A DNA stretch of 64,000 bases from Locusta migratoria (Eukaryota; Arthropoda; Insecta; Orthoptera; Acrididae). Below are positions 20,161 through 32,260 of the stretch, one piece after another (positions within the stretch are counted from its first letter, which is position 1; each line of letters opens with the position of its first letter). Both the position numbers and the translations under genes were made by a program. The notes beneath the pieces were generated by a model. It saw nothing but the letters and a program-made list of their open reading frames with translations, searched no databases and had not been told where the DNA came from. The stretch spans positions 760,604,006 through 760,668,005 of the forward strand of contig CM048745.1 in assembly GCA_026315105.1 (NCBI GenBank), given 5' to 3'.

Positions 20161-22570
20161 CGCCGTACGGCGCCACAACCACCGACCAGGCTGTCATCGC
20201 GAGAGAGGTTCACGAGCACTTTGAAGCGCTCTTGCAAGATGTTGACGTAGACGCGATCGCCTTGCGTGGCTTACTGCAACAGATTCCGCAAGTCCTGAGT
20301 CGTGCTGATAGATTGCAATTAAACGACTCTTTTACAAATGATGACCTGCGAAAGGCAATTCTACGCAGCCCCAGAAGAAAAGGCCCCCGAAAAGACGGTC
20401 TGCCAATTGAATTTTATTTGACTTTTTTAGATATTTTAAGTAGTACGCTCCTGACAATTGCTCAAGAAGTACAAAAAGGTACACCAATACCGCCGGCATT
20501 CTCAGAAGGAATTGTTACACTTGTTCCAATGGGAAACTCGACTCCCAATGTCGGTTCTGTTCGACCAATAACGCTATTGAATACTGATTACAAAATCATG
20601 GCGCGCTGTGTCTCACTTAGAATGAAACAAGTCATGCACAAGGTAATAAGCGAAGAGCAAACATGTTCTGTGCGTGATAGAAATATTTTTGATGCCGTCC
20701 TTGCATACAGGGACGCCATCGGTCACGTCAAAAGTGAAAAATTGCGAACATCTGCGATCATATTGGTCGATTTTGAAAACGCCTTTGACAGAGTCAGTCA
20801 TGTGTATTTACGTCGAGTAATGGTCCACATGGGATTTGGTACGAAATTTACAACCATGGTGTAAAATTTTTTGCGTGCCGCCACGTCTCGTATCAAGATA
20901 AATGGGAGCTTAACCAAACCAGTCAGGATTAGTCGATCTGTGAGACAAGGATGCCCCTTGTCGATGTACCTGTTTGCGATTACATTGGATCCATTGCTGC
21001 GCAGTATTTGTGCCGATTGCAACGGACTACAACTCGGGGGCCGTCAGCTGTTATGCAAAGCATATGCTGACGATCTTGGTGTCTTCGTCAACGATCCAGA
21101 AGATATCGATACACTTCGTGGCCTCTTACAGCGTTATGAGAGGGCGACAGGGGCAGTAGTTAATTCAAGAAAGACAAGTCTCCTCCCACTCACCAAAAGG
21201 ATGCAAACTACTCGCCGAGACTGGTATTCTATCAAGGCGCAATCAAAGGTGCTGGGAATCATTATGACCGACAATCCTCAACGAATGGGGGCGCTTAACT
21301 GGCGTGACACGCTGCATAAAGTACGAGGGGTGGCCAAAATCCACGCGGCTCGAAATTTGGCTCTTGGTGACAGGGTGAAAATTATAAACAATTGCATTCT
21401 CGCTAAAGCATGGTGCTTAGCACAGGTACTGCCGGTACCAAAAGAATTGGAAAGAGCCATCAAGCAAGCTGTATATTGGTTGTTGTGGCGAGGTGAAATT
21501 TTTAAAGTCTCATACGCCACCTGCACTTTGAGTCCGCGTGAAGGAGGGCTGGGTTTGTCAGACTTCGGAGCCAAATGCGCAGCTCTGTTTCTGAGGAGGA
21601 CGCAAGCAGTCATCGACAAAGTACCCAACAGTATGTCGGCCACACTGTTCAGCAGATACCAGCCGCAATCTCCAACGGCTCCAGTTCTCATTACCGGTAT
21701 TCCAGCAGTCGTCGGTTTTGTTCGTCGGTTTTACCTATACAACAGCTATGTGGAGCAGAACAACTTGCGTCGACCCACCGTCAGGGACATCATGCATGCA
21801 CTGGGAGGGAACCCGACCACGAACAAATGGGAACGTCGCCTACCACAGTATGACTGGTCCACGGTGTGGAAGAATGTAGCTACACCCGTTATTCCTGAAG
21901 ACTGAGCGCAACATGGTATAAGGTCATCAATCCCACAATTCCCACCAACTCCGAACTGTTTGCCATTAATATGATCCGTACAAGTGAGTGCGAAACATGC
22001 CACCAAGAAGATACAATAGAAAATATATATTTCACTGTACCAAATTTATCCAGGTTTGGAATGTTGCCAGAGACATGTTGAGACTAATTAACAGGACTGA
22101 CATACGCCATGTGAAAGTAACGGACGCCACGGTACCTCAAAAAAATGTTCAAATGTCTGTAAATCTATCGGACCAAACTGCGTGGTCATCAGTCCGTAGC
22201 TTACAAACTACTTAAACCTAGGTAAACTAACCTACGGACAAACACACACACCCATGCCCCAGGGAGGACTCGAGCCTCCACGGCGAGCAACCGCGCGCTC
22301 CGCAGCGAGGTGCTTTAGACCGCTCGGCTACTCCGCCGCGGCCACGGTACCTCAGTGTAAGTCATACCCCACACAAAATGCAATGCAAATCTATGGATTC
22401 TTGGACATGTCGTTCATTCAATCTTTTCCCTAAATTTGACAGACCCCCTCGATTTTTTGACTTACCTCTGGATTGGACACTGCACGTAACAACGCCGTGC
22501 TACTTATTATGAGACTTTTGCAAGATTTTTGCATGTTGGTCTAGAACATGCCTTTATAAACATGACGGGT
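20161..22570 (+). pseudogene. Retrotransposon alpha reverse transcriptase region, broken
   Basis: 20232-20864 and 20871-21905 are one RT frame interrupted by TAA at 20862-20864 where beta has CAA (Gln). Motifs: ILVDFENAFDRVSH (A), VRQGCPLSMYLFAI (B), KAYADDLGVFV (C). A frameshift at ~21903 (GAAGACTGAGCG against GAAGACGTGCGC) ends the frame. The C-terminal Cys-rich motif remains as CETCHQED with its downstream His and Cys altered. A SINE lies at 22140-22341. Confidence 0.87.
22140..22341 (-). mobile_element. tRNA-derived SINE
   Basis: A 202-bp insertion flanked by CCACGGTACCTCA (22127-22139 and 22342-22354). Read on the minus strand, the first ~80 bp are tRNA-like: GGAGTAGCCGAGCGGTCTA (A-box region) and GGCTCGAGTCCTCCC (B-box region) with a long variable region, as in Ser/Leu tRNAs. 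A non-tRNA body follows, ending in a T-run. It resembles abundant Schistocerca SINEs as I remember them. It postdates copy alpha. Confidence 0.85.
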
Positions 22571-23670
22571 CAGATTTAGCGTAATGTAACTACCGCCATG
22601 ACAATGTCACGTATTATGTACGAAAAGAAAACAAGAAACAAAAATCAATGAAAATAAAGAAGGTTATATTGTTTAAATTGTGTCCCGTAACAATTTAATG
22701 TGTGTTTTTCCGTGTTATAGCGTACCTATGCCAGGACTGAAGTTAACTGAGCAGGATTATTGTACACAGAAGTGCCTTTACTTTCTACAGAATATCCTAA
22801 TTATTTGATTTCCAATTTACTCTTGCACTAATCACTGCAATAAGGAACGAGCAATAGTGTTTTATTTTTTATTAATATCTGCGTCGAGATGACGACCCTG
22901 AGATTATCTGTTATTTAGCAAGAGACAACAGAGCGTCTCAATAATGCAGATTCTTTCTTCTGACGTCGAGGGACGAATTCGGTTTACTATTTCAATAAGA
23001 ATTAACTTTCCTTTGAATTTTCTATTATTTTGGGCTGTCCATCTGCAGCGCATCGAGTGATTTGGATGTGTAGTGACTTGTATTTTAAATTTATTAGTAT
23101 GGTGTTTTGTCTCCAACAAAGAGGGTGTGTTTTATTTTGGAAGCGAAGGAGTCGCCCATCCCACTTTATCTTGGTTCAACATGTTTTTGAAGAAGAATAC
23201 TTTCAGTTATTATTCCACGATGGATACGAAGATGCCAGCGTGCGAAGAAAAGAATTTCAATTTATTCATTTTGTGCCATCTCTCCAACAAAGAAGAGGTG
23301 TTTCATTTTGGGAACCAAACAGTTGCCCACCGTATCTTACTTTGGTTCAACAAGATTTAGAAGATAAATAATTTCAGTCATTTTTCCATGATGGATAAGA
23401 AAGTGCCAGCGTTGGAAGATATGTATTTCAATTTATTCCAGTAGTGTTTTCTCTAGAACAAACAGGATGCGTCTAATTTTGGAAATGAAGAAGCTGCCCA
23501 TCGAAATTTATTTTGGTTCAACAAGATTTTGGAGAAGAATAATTTCAACTATTTTTCCACGATGGACAAGAAGATGCTAGCAACACTTGACTATAGCGCA
23601 AGAAAGCTCGCCGAAGAAGGCGTTCGTGATGAGAGTAAGGACGGGGTGTAGGGGAGAAGGGAGCCCCACC
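22571..23670 (+). other. 3'UTR of copy alpha with three ~170-bp repeats
   Basis: After the ORF2 remnant. From ~23080 to ~23580, three imperfect repeats with period ~170 bp, each with CAACAAAGA-, TTTTGGAA-, TTGGTTCAACA- and CCACGATGGA-like phrases, marked by ~23111, ~23282 and ~23452. The conserved end AAGCTCGCCGAAGAAGGCG then GTAAGGACGGGGTGTAGGGG precedes the A tail and is shared with beta, so it may be the region recognised by the reverse transcriptase. Confidence 0.75.
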
Positions 23671-23698
23671 AAAAAAAAAAAAAAAAAAAAAAAAAAAA

Positions 23699-23736
23699 GG
23701 TACAGGAGGTCCCGGGTTCAAATCCCGGACAGGCCC
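23699..23736 (+). pseudogene. tRNA-Pro 3' half, split by retrotransposon alpha
   Basis: Directly after the A tail: GGTACAGG (one change from GGTGCAGG), then variable loop, T arm with B box GGTTCAAATCC and ACAGGCCC. It starts at tRNA position 36, the same base as in the other two insertions. TTTT follows at 23740-23743. Confidence 0.92.
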
Positions 23737-23890
23737 TACTTTTCGCTCTCGCCGCTTTGGCACATTTGCTGGTCTCTAAAAGTATCCCACGTCCAAAACA
23801 CGATGCTTGGCGGGCGCTGGACCAAAGATGCTGCCTACCGAATGACGTGAAACATGTCTGATTGGACACGTTGTATTTTGTGGACATCAT
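23737..23890 (+). repeat. Array spacer leading into the satellite
   Basis: Normal post-tRNA-Pro spacer (TTTTCGCTCTCGCCGC to GTGGACATCAT). At 23891 the spacer segment becomes the first monomer of the satellite. Confidence 0.85.
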
Positions 23891-26800
23891 CACCTGCACT
23901 GCATGTTCAGCTCACCTCGTTTCCAAAGAGCAGCAAGCTCAAAGAACGACTCAGCCTACCCTCTCGCAGTTGGAAAACGTCTTTTTCGCTATTAACACCA
24001 GTAGCGAAAGCACGGACCCCGGGGGGATGCCCATTTTTCTGTAGCCTGCTATCGCAATTTGCCACCTGCACTGCATGTTCAGCTCACCTCGTTTCCAAAG
24101 AGCAGCAAGCTCAAAGAACGACTCAGCCTACCCTCTCGCAGTTGGAAAACGTCTTTTTCGCTACTAACACCAGTAGCGAAAGCACGGACCCCGGGGGGAT
24201 GGGGATGCCCATTTTTCTGTAGCCTGCTATCGCAATTTGCCACCTGCACTGCATGTTCAGCTCACCTCGTTTCCAAAGAGCAGCAAGCTCAAAGAACGAC
24301 TCAGCCTACCCTCTCGCAGTTGGAAAACGTCTTTTTCGCCATTAACACCAGTAGCGAAAGCACGGACCCCGGGGGGATGGGGATGCCCATTTTTCTGTAG
24401 CCTGCTATCGCAATTTGCCACCTGCACTGCATGTTCAGCTCACCTCGTTTCCAAAGAGCAGCAAGCTCAAAGAACGACTCAGCCTACCCTCTCGCAGTTG
24501 GAAAACGTCTTTTTCGCTATTAACACCAGTAGCGAAAGCACGGACACTGAGAGGATGCCCATTTTTCCGTGGCCTGCTATCGCAATTTGCCACCTGCACT
24601 GCATGTTCAGCTCACCTCGTTTCCAAAGAGCAGCAAGCTCAAAGAACGACTCAGCCTACCCTCTCGCAGTTGGAAAACGTCTTTTTCGCTATTAACACCA
24701 GTAGCGAAAGCACGGACCCCGGGGGGATGCCCATTTTTCTGTAGCCTGCTATCGCAATTTGCCACCTGCACTGCATGTTCAGCTCACCTCGTTTCCAAAG
24801 AGCAGCAAGCTCAAAGAACGACTCAGCCTACCCTCTCGCAGTTGGAAAACGTCTTTTTCGCTACTAACACCAGTAGCGAAAGCACGGACCCCGGGGGGAT
24901 GGGGATGCCCATTTTTCTGTAGCCTGCTATCGCAATTTGCCACCTGCACTGCATGTTCAGCTCACCTCGTTTCCAAAGAGCAGCAAGCTCAAAGAACGAC
25001 TCAGCCTACCCTCTCGCAGTTGGAAAACGTCTTTTTCGCCATTAACACCAGTAGCGAAAGCACGGACCCCGGGGGGATGGGGATGCCCATTTTTCTGTAG
25101 CCTGCTATCGCAATTTGCCACCTGCACTGCATGTTCAGCTCACCTCGTTTCCAAAGAGCAGCAAGCTCAAAGAACGACTCAGCCTACCCTCTCGCAGTTG
25201 GAAAACGTCTTTTTCGCTATTAACACCAGTAGCGAAAGCACGGACACTGAGAGGATGCCCATTTTTCCGTGGCCTGCTATCGCAATTTGCCACCTGCACT
25301 GCATGTTCAGCTCACCTCGTTTCCAAAGAGCAGCAAGCTCAAAGAACGACTCAGCCTACCCTCTCGCAGTTGGAAAACGTCTTTTTCGCTATTAACACCA
25401 GTAGCGAAAGCACGGACCCCGGGGGGATGCCCATTTTTCTGTAGCCTGCTATCGCAATTTGCCACCTGCACTGCATGTTCAGCTCACCTCGTTTCCAAAG
25501 AGCAGCAAGCTCAAAGAACGACTCAGCCTACCCTCTCGCAGTTGGAAAACGTCTTTTTCGCTACTAACACCAGTAGCGAAAGCACGGACCCCGGGGGGAT
25601 GGGGATGCCCATTTTTCTGTAGCCTGCTATCGCAATTTGCCACCTGCACTGCATGTTCAGCTCACCTCGTTTCCAAAGAGCAGCAAGCTCAAAGAACGAC
25701 TCAGCCTACCCTCTCGCAGTTGGAAAACGTCTTTTTCGCCATTAACACCAGTAGCGAAAGCACGGACCCCGGGGGGATGGGGATGCCCATTTTTCTGTAG
25801 CCTGCTATCGCAATTTGCCACCTGCACTGCATGTTCAGCTCACCTCGTTTCCAAAGAGCAGCAAGCTCAAAGAACGACTCAGCCTACCCTCTCGCAGTTG
25901 GAAAACGTCTTTTTCGCTATTAACACCAGTAGCGAAAGCACGGACACTGAGAGTATGCCCATTTTTCCGTGGCCTGCTATCGCAATTTGCCACCTGCACT
26001 GCATGTTCAGCTCACCTCGTTTCCAAAGAGCAGCAAGCTCAAAGAACGACTCAGCCTACCCTCTCGCAGTTGGAAAACGTCTTTTTCGCTATTAACACCA
26101 GTAGCGAAAGCACGGACCCCGGGGGGATGCCCATTTTTCTGTAGCCTGCTATCGCAATTTGCCACCTGCACTGCATGTTCAGCTCACCTCGTTTCCAAAG
26201 AGCAGCAAGCTCAAAGAACGACTCAGCCTACCCTCTCGCAGTTGGAAAACGTCTTTTTCGCTACTAACACCAGTAGCGAAAGCACGGACCCCGGGGGGAT
26301 GGGGATGCCCATTTTTCTGTAGCCTGCTATCGCAATTTGCCACCTGCACTGCATGTTCAGCTCACCTCGTTTCCAAAGAGCAGCAAGCTCAAAGAACGAC
26401 TCAGCCTACCCTCTCGCAGTTGGAAAACGTCTTTTTCGCCATTAACACCAGTAGCGAAAGCACGGACCCCGGGGGGATGGGGATGCCCATTTTTCTGTAG
26501 CCTGCTATCGCAATTTGCCACCTGCACTGCATGTTCAGCTCACCTCGTTTCCAAAGAGCAGCAAGCTCAAAGAACGACTCAGCCTACCCTCTCGCAGTTG
26601 GAAAACGTCTTTTTCGCTATTAACACCAGTAGCGAAAGCACGGACACTGAGAGGATGCCCATTTTTCCGTGGCCTGCTATCGCAATTTGCCACCTGCACT
26701 GCATGTTCAGCTCACCTCGTTTCCAAAGAGCAGCAAGCTCAAAGAACGACTCAGCCTACCCTCTCGCAGTTGGAAAACGTCTTTTTCGCTATTAACACCA

Positions 26801-29306
26801 GTAGCGAAAGCACGGACCCCGGGGGGATGCCCATTTTTCTGTAGCCTGCTATCGCAATTTGCCACCTGCACTGCATGTTCAGCTCACCTCGTTTCCAAAG
26901 AGCAGCAAGCTCAAAGAACGACTCAGCCTACCCTCTCGCAGTTGGAAAACGTCTTTTTCGCTACTAACACCAGTAGCGAAAGCACGGACCCCGGGGGGAT
27001 GGGGATGCCCATTTTTCTGTAGCCTGCTATCGCAATTTGCCACCTGCACTGCATGTTCAGCTCACCTCGTTTCCAAAGAGCAGCAAGCTCAAAGAACGAC
27101 TCAGCCTACCCTCTCGCAGTTGGAAAACGTCTTTTTCGCCATTAACACCAGTAGCGAAAGCACGGACCCCGGGGGGATGGGGATGCCCATTTTTCTGTAG
27201 CCTGCTATCGCAATTTGCCACCTGCACTGCATGTTCAGCTCACCTCGTTTCCAAAGAGCAGCAAGCTCAAAGAACGACTCAGCCTACCCTCTCGCAGTTG
27301 GAAAACGTCTTTTTCGCTATTAACACCAGTAGCGAAAGCACGGACACTGAGAGTATGCCCATTTTTCCGTGGCCTGCTATCGCAATTTGCCACCTGCACT
27401 GCATGTTCAGCTCACCTCGTTTCCAAAGAGCAGCAAGCTCAAAGAACGACTCAGCCTACCCTCTCGCAGTTGGAAAACGTCTTTTTCGCTATTAACACCA
27501 GTAGCGAAAGCACGGACACTGAGAGGATGCCCATTTTTCCGTGGCCTGCTATCGCAATTTGCCACCTGCACTGCATGTTCAGCTCACCTCGTTTCCAAAG
27601 AGCAGCAAGCTCAAAGAACGACTCAGCCTACCCTCTCGCAGTTGGAAAACGTCTTTTTCGCTATTAACACCAGTAGCGAAAGCACGGACCCCGGGGGGAT
27701 GCCCATTTTTCTGTAGCCTGCTATCGCAATTTGCCACCTGCACTGCATGTTCAGCTCACCTCGTTTCCAAAGAGCAGCAAGCTCAAAGAACGACTCAGCC
27801 TACCCTCTCGCAGTTGGAAAACGTCTTTTTCGCTACTAACACCAGTAGCGAAAGCACGGACCCCGGGGGGATGGGGATGCCCATTTTTCTGTAGCCTGCT
27901 ATCGCAATTTGCCACCTGCACTGCATGTTCAGCTCACCTCGTTTCCAAAGAGCAGCAAGCTCAAAGAACGACTCAGCCTACCCTCTCGCAGTTGGAAAAC
28001 GTCTTTTTCGCCATTAACACCAGTAGCGAAAGCACGGACCCCGGGGGGATGGGGATGCCCATTTTTCTGTAGCCTGCTATCGCAATTTGCCACCTGCACT
28101 GCATGTTCAGCTCACCTCGTTTCCAAAGAGCAGCAAGCTCAAAGAACGACTCAGCCTACCCTCTCGCAGTTGGAAAACGTCTTTTTCGCTATTAACACCA
28201 GTAGCGAAAGCACGGACACTGAGAGTATGCCCATTTTTCCGTGGCCTGCTATCGCAATTTGCCACCTGCACTGCATGTTCAGCTCACCTCGTTTCCAAAG
28301 AGCAGCAAGCTCAAAGAACGACTCAGCCTACCCTCTCGCAGTTGGAAAACGTCTTTTTCGCTATTAACACCAGTAGCGAAAGCACGGACACTGAGAGGAT
28401 GCCCATTTTTCCGTGGCCTGCTATCGCAATTTGCCACCTGCACTGCATGTTCAGCTCACCTCGTTTCCAAAGAGCAGCAAGCTCAAAGAACGACTCAGCC
28501 TACCCTCTCGCAGTTGGAAAACGTCTTTTTCGCTATTAACACCAGTAGCGAAAGCACGGACCCCGGGGGGATGCCCATTTTTCTGTAGCCTGCTATCGCA
28601 ATTTGCCACCTGCACTGCATGTTCAGCTCACCTCGTTTCCAAAGAGCAGCAAGCTCAAAGAACGACTCAGCCTACCCTCTCGCAGTTGGAAAACGTCTTT
28701 TTCGCTACTAACACCAGTAGCGAAAGCACGGACCCCGGGGGGATGGGGATGCCCATTTTTCTGTAGCCTGCTATCGCAATTTGCCACCTGCACTGCATGT
28801 TCAGCTCACCTCGTTTCCAAAGAGCAGCAAGCTCAAAGAACGACTCAGCCTACCCTCTCGCAGTTGGAAAACGTCTTTTTCGCCATTAACACCAGTAGCG
28901 AAAGCACGGACCCCGGGGGGATGGGGATGCCCATTTTTCTGTAGCCTGCTATCGCAATTTGCCACCTGCACTGCATGTTCAGCTCACCTCGTTTCCAAAG
29001 AGCAGCAAGCTCAAAGAACGACTCAGCCTACCCTCTCGCAGTTGGAAAACGTCTTTTTCGCTATTAACACCAGTAGCGAAAGCACGGACACTGAGAGTAT
29101 GCCCATTTTTCCGTGGCCTGCTATCGCAATTTGCCACCTGCACTGCATGTTCAGCTCACCTCGTTTCCAAAGAGCAGCAAGCTCAAAGAACGACTCAGCC
29201 TACCCTCTCGCAGTTGGAAAACGTCTTTTTCGCTATTAACACCAGTAGCGAAAGCACGGACACTGGGAGGATGCCCATTTTTCCGTGGCCTGCTATCGCA
29301 ATTTGC
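23891..29306 (+). repeat. Satellite of 31 spacer-derived monomers (172/178 bp) in higher-order repeats
   Basis: Monomers begin at CACCTGCACTGCATGTTCAG. Starts at 23891, 24063, 24241, 24419 and 24591 give lengths 172, 178, 178, 172, i.e. a 700-bp tetramer. Five tetramers follow one another (23891, 24591, 25291, 25991, 26691 to 27390), then two 872-bp pentamers (27391, 28263) with one extra 172-bp monomer, then a final monomer at 29135-29306 leading into normal unit spacer. Monomer types differ by CCCCGGGGGGATG against ACTGAGAGGATG, by an inserted GGGGAT (the 6-bp length difference), and by CTGTAGCC against CCGTGGCC. The overlapping 109-152-codon frames repeat with the monomer and are not genes. 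Confidence 0.97.
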
Positions 29307-29961
29307 ATTACATGATCCTACCTATAAGTTAATATACGTAATCTAAAGAATGACTAGAGTCGCAGCAGCGGCAATAAAAGACCAGCGACAGGTTCCACCG
29401 AGATTCGAACTCGGATCGCTGGATTCAAAGTCCAGAGTGCTAACCATTACACCATGGAACCTGACGGCCGTACGGCTTCTGAATAACGGTACTCAGTCTC
29501 GTGCAGTACATTACTGACATCTTTAGTACAATCCACTAGAGAATTCTAAGCAAAATTTGCGTGATAAGCACGATAAACCAAGTGGCCATATTTGTAGAGC
29601 AGATGGAATACTATGGATTCGCTTGCAGCACGAGTCTTCACTTGTTTTTCGTGAATAGGTGTTGGTATCTCAGCTAAATAGGATGACATGTCAAAAGGAA
29701 GGAAGAAATGTCAGTCTGCTCGCATTACAATATGCAGCGAAATATGTGTCAAATGGCGACAGTTGCACTTTACGGGAAAGCAGTGCTCTCACAGGTTTGA
29801 CAGAGATTTTTCACATTTTTCAGCAATGCTGCCAGAATGGCTGCCTGTATGGTTGTTGTCTAACGAAACCCGTTACAGTAGACAGTCGACATACGATTCC
29901 GTAGCTAGCAAGCACGGTACGAGCAACGCTAGTGCTGCTGTGCAGAACACAACGCTCGAGC
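29307..29961 (+). repeat. Rest of the array unit holding the satellite
   Basis: Normal unit spacer with tRNA-Gln at 29390-29461, then ~500 bp to the tRNA-Pro start at 29962. Confidence 0.88.
29390..29461 (-). tRNA. tRNA-Gln(UUG)
   Basis: Canonical 72-nt cloverleaf on the minus strand: acceptor GGTTCCA/TGGAACC, anticodon loop CTTTGAA (TTG), T arm CCGAG-TTCGAAT-CTCGG with a consensus B box. A TTTT Pol III terminator lies ~10 nt downstream (plus-strand AAAA at 29376-29379). Reads glutamine codon CAA. Confidence 0.93.
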
Positions 29962-29998
29962 GGCCTGTTGGTCTAGGGGTATGATTCCTGCTTTGGGT
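29962..29998 (+). pseudogene. tRNA-Pro(UGG) 5' half, split by retrotransposon beta
   Basis: Intact 5' half through the anticodon loop TTTGGGT, then element sequence. The 3' half is at 36632-36669. The gene was canonical before insertion apart from a T38 or T-to-A difference in the distal copy. Confidence 0.93.
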
Positions 29999-30108
29999 GG
30001 CGTGCTGTCAACACCTCCGGGACAGCGCGTCGGTGTTTACGTGTGCTTCGAGCTTTCTTCGCTGCGGCGGCGGCGTCTTCGTTGCTGTCTCCTCCATTTG
30101 TGAGTACC

Positions 30109-31687
30109 ATGGATTTCGACAATTCAGAAGAAAGGCAAAATAATATTCAGGTCGAGTGCGACCGCTCTGTAGTTAGACCTTCGGCATACGAGATCCACCA
30201 ATGGTTAAAAACCGAAATGAGGTTATTAGAAAATGAAGTTCTTGGCTTACAATTGGACACGTTCTTAAATTCTCTATTCCTGAAATTGACAACAGCGGAA
30301 ATCTGTGACACCCTTGTACAATTTAATAATGGTATTCGGAAATTTAAGCACCTCGATGGAACTGTCAGCAACGTTAAACTGTCTAGTGCAGGATACGGAA
30401 TACGAACAGTGCGAGTGTTCAACTTGCCTTTCGAAATTCGAAATGAGACTATTAAACGACATTTATCCCCATACGGTGACATAATAGAGGTTACTAAAGA
30501 AAAGTGGTCAATCGCATACGTTTACCAAGTTGAAAATGGCGTAAGGAGTTTTAGAATGATTATGAGGAAACATATTCCGTCATTTATTTACGTGAATGGT
30601 CACCGGGCATTTATTACATACAGTGGGCAGCCTCAGACATGCTCGTTTTGCAATGGAGCAGGTCACTTTAGACAAGACTGTCCAAAACGAAAGCGGCCTG
30701 TACAGCTACCACTGGGTGGAAGTCAGGACGACATGTCGTACGCCGCGGTGGCACTTGGTTCTGTTCCCGGTACCGCGAAACGTGCAGGAATAGATTCTGA
30801 ACCAGCAGCCGTAGTTGATTTAATGGACACTACGTCTGTAACTAATATCACAGAAGTGGCAGTGACGGAAAATCTTGTAGCAATTAAAGATAACGTAACG
30901 TTAAAGGAAGCACAATCGAAAGAAGTTCCGCGTGACACTGAAGGGGAAGCCGTTCAAGTTATTCAGGCGGCGACTGTCATCGATCCGGATCGGATAGATG
31001 CAACCTCGATTATATCTGAGGTTACTAAAAGTTTAGAAGGGACTACAATAACAGTACCGGTGACAGGATCAGAACCCGGACATAGCGCTGCCTTCGAGGC
31101 ACCGAAGTCGCAGCGAGAGCCAGTGTCGGAAGACGATATTTCCTCAACCCGGTCACGTAGTGTCAGTAGCTCCAGCAAGCCGGAATCAGGACGTCAACCC
31201 GGCAAGGATCGTAGCCCTTCGCCAGGAAGGAAAGACTCCGTGTCTACAAGACGTAGGAACAGAAAGAAGTCGTCGCAGCAGACCGGGCAGAGCGAGAACG
31301 TAAACGTTAGACAACGTGGGGCGACAGGCGGCGCGTACTTCAAAAGATACAATAACGAGGGACGCGGACCAACGGCGCGATGCGGCCGTACGCCATTTAA
31401 AAGAAATTCTCCAGAAAAATGAAACAGGAGGAGACAGTGATATGGCGGTGGATGTTCCTTCGGGTGCGCAGAGTTCTCTTGCGCCTGTCAAAAGGAAGGC
31501 TGAAGAGCAACACCAAAGAAGAGCTCCCCCAACGGTGCTTCCTTCTAGGCCTGAATCGTGTTTAGACGTGGCAATAGATTTATCAGGACATTCGGAACGT
31601 GATGTGTCCATGGATGTGGGAGGGCCTCCAACTCAGCCTCCAACCGTAGAACTCATTGATTGGGCGGAAGACGAGGATTTGCGATGA
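30109..31687 (+). pseudogene. Retrotransposon beta ORF1 (RNA-binding, CCHC), one frameshift
   Basis: Start chosen at ATG 30109 (MDFDNSEERQ) because it aligns with the start of the intact gamma ORF1 at 40958; an upstream ATG at 30043 lies in the 5'UTR. Residues ~95-165 (TVRVFNLPFEI to VNGHRAF) look like an RRM-type fold by pattern. The zinc knuckle CX2CX4HX4C is at residues 178-191. A Ser/Arg-rich tract follows (STRSRSVSSSSKPESGRQ) with basic KKSS. The first frame ends at 31422. The conserved C-terminus (RHLKEILQK to DWAEDEDLR) is in another frame, 31316-31687, so a 1-nt change near 31316-31323 shifted it. Its role in the family is to package element RNA. Confidence 0.87.
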
Positions 31688-32260
31688 CAGGACTCAAACC
31701 TGTTTCCTGTTGCATATTGTTGTTTGGGGTATGAAACCGAAAACGATTTTCGTGATAGTACCGTGTTCTCCAACGGTTAAAGTATTCTGTGCATATTTCA
31801 ATAACTGGCGTCCGAATTTATTAGTTGAAGTACTTTTACGGAGCGTACTTTTATGTGTACAATTTTCATAATGGTAATTTTAACTGTCGATGTTCTCCTG
31901 GCGGGAGCTTCACCTATGAATGCCTTGCATAGTAATCTTTTTAGTTAGAAGATCCTCTCGCATACTGAGCAGTGATTTGCGTAATCTGTGTCACTTGTTG
32001 ATGTTATACAACGTTAGACATGACATTTTTATGTTAAAATTCCTGTGATGATGAAATGGTTTATTTACATTAACTGTTTTAATGTTATCATGTGTTATGG
32101 TTTTATGGTTCGATCTGGTTTTGATTTTACATTGGTGAACGGGACTCAAACCCGCGTCTATCATCTGCAGCTTTGCCAGTGTAATGTGTAACCAAGTTTT
32201 ACCACTTGCTTCGTTTTAGTTTAGTCAATGGTCGCACATTATTTTAGACTGATTTGATTT
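31688..32260 (+). other. Inter-ORF region of copy beta with tRNA-like boxes
   Basis: Unusually long gap of 573 bp between the ORFs, kept in copy alpha. On the minus strand, near 32137-32180, it has TGGCAAAGCTGC (A-box-like) and 26 nt further GGTTTGAGTCC (B-box-like), both also present in alpha. A second B-box-like element overlaps the ORF1 end (31688-31702, GACTCAAACCTG). No ORF is visible. Confidence 0.5.

Larger units (their letters stand above)
15936..23698 (+). mobile_element. tRNA-Pro-targeted Tx1/L1-like retrotransposon, copy alpha
   Basis: Lies between the two halves of one tRNA-Pro gene. It is 5'-truncated: sequence begins inside ORF1 at codon ~7 (compare copy beta at 30125), with no 5'UTR. 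The order is ORF1 remnant, inter-ORF region, endonuclease remnant with internal deletion (near 18318), an inverted duplication (18917-20160), reverse transcriptase remnant, 3'UTR with three ~170-bp repeats, then a 28-A tail (23671-23698). A SINE (22140-22341) has landed in ORF2. GGTGCAG before the element and GGTACAG after it look like a 7-bp target duplication. It is dead, but its sequence serves to interpret mutations in copy beta. Confidence 0.9.

Noticed and set aside
23891..29306. CRISPR-like array
   Set aside because: Repeats are 172-178 bp and directly contiguous without unique spacers, in eukaryotic DNA.
23854..29346. Dozens of overlapping 109-152-codon plus-strand frames
   Set aside because: They recur with the 172/178-bp monomer period in two frames, have no family similarity, and are simply open satellite DNA.
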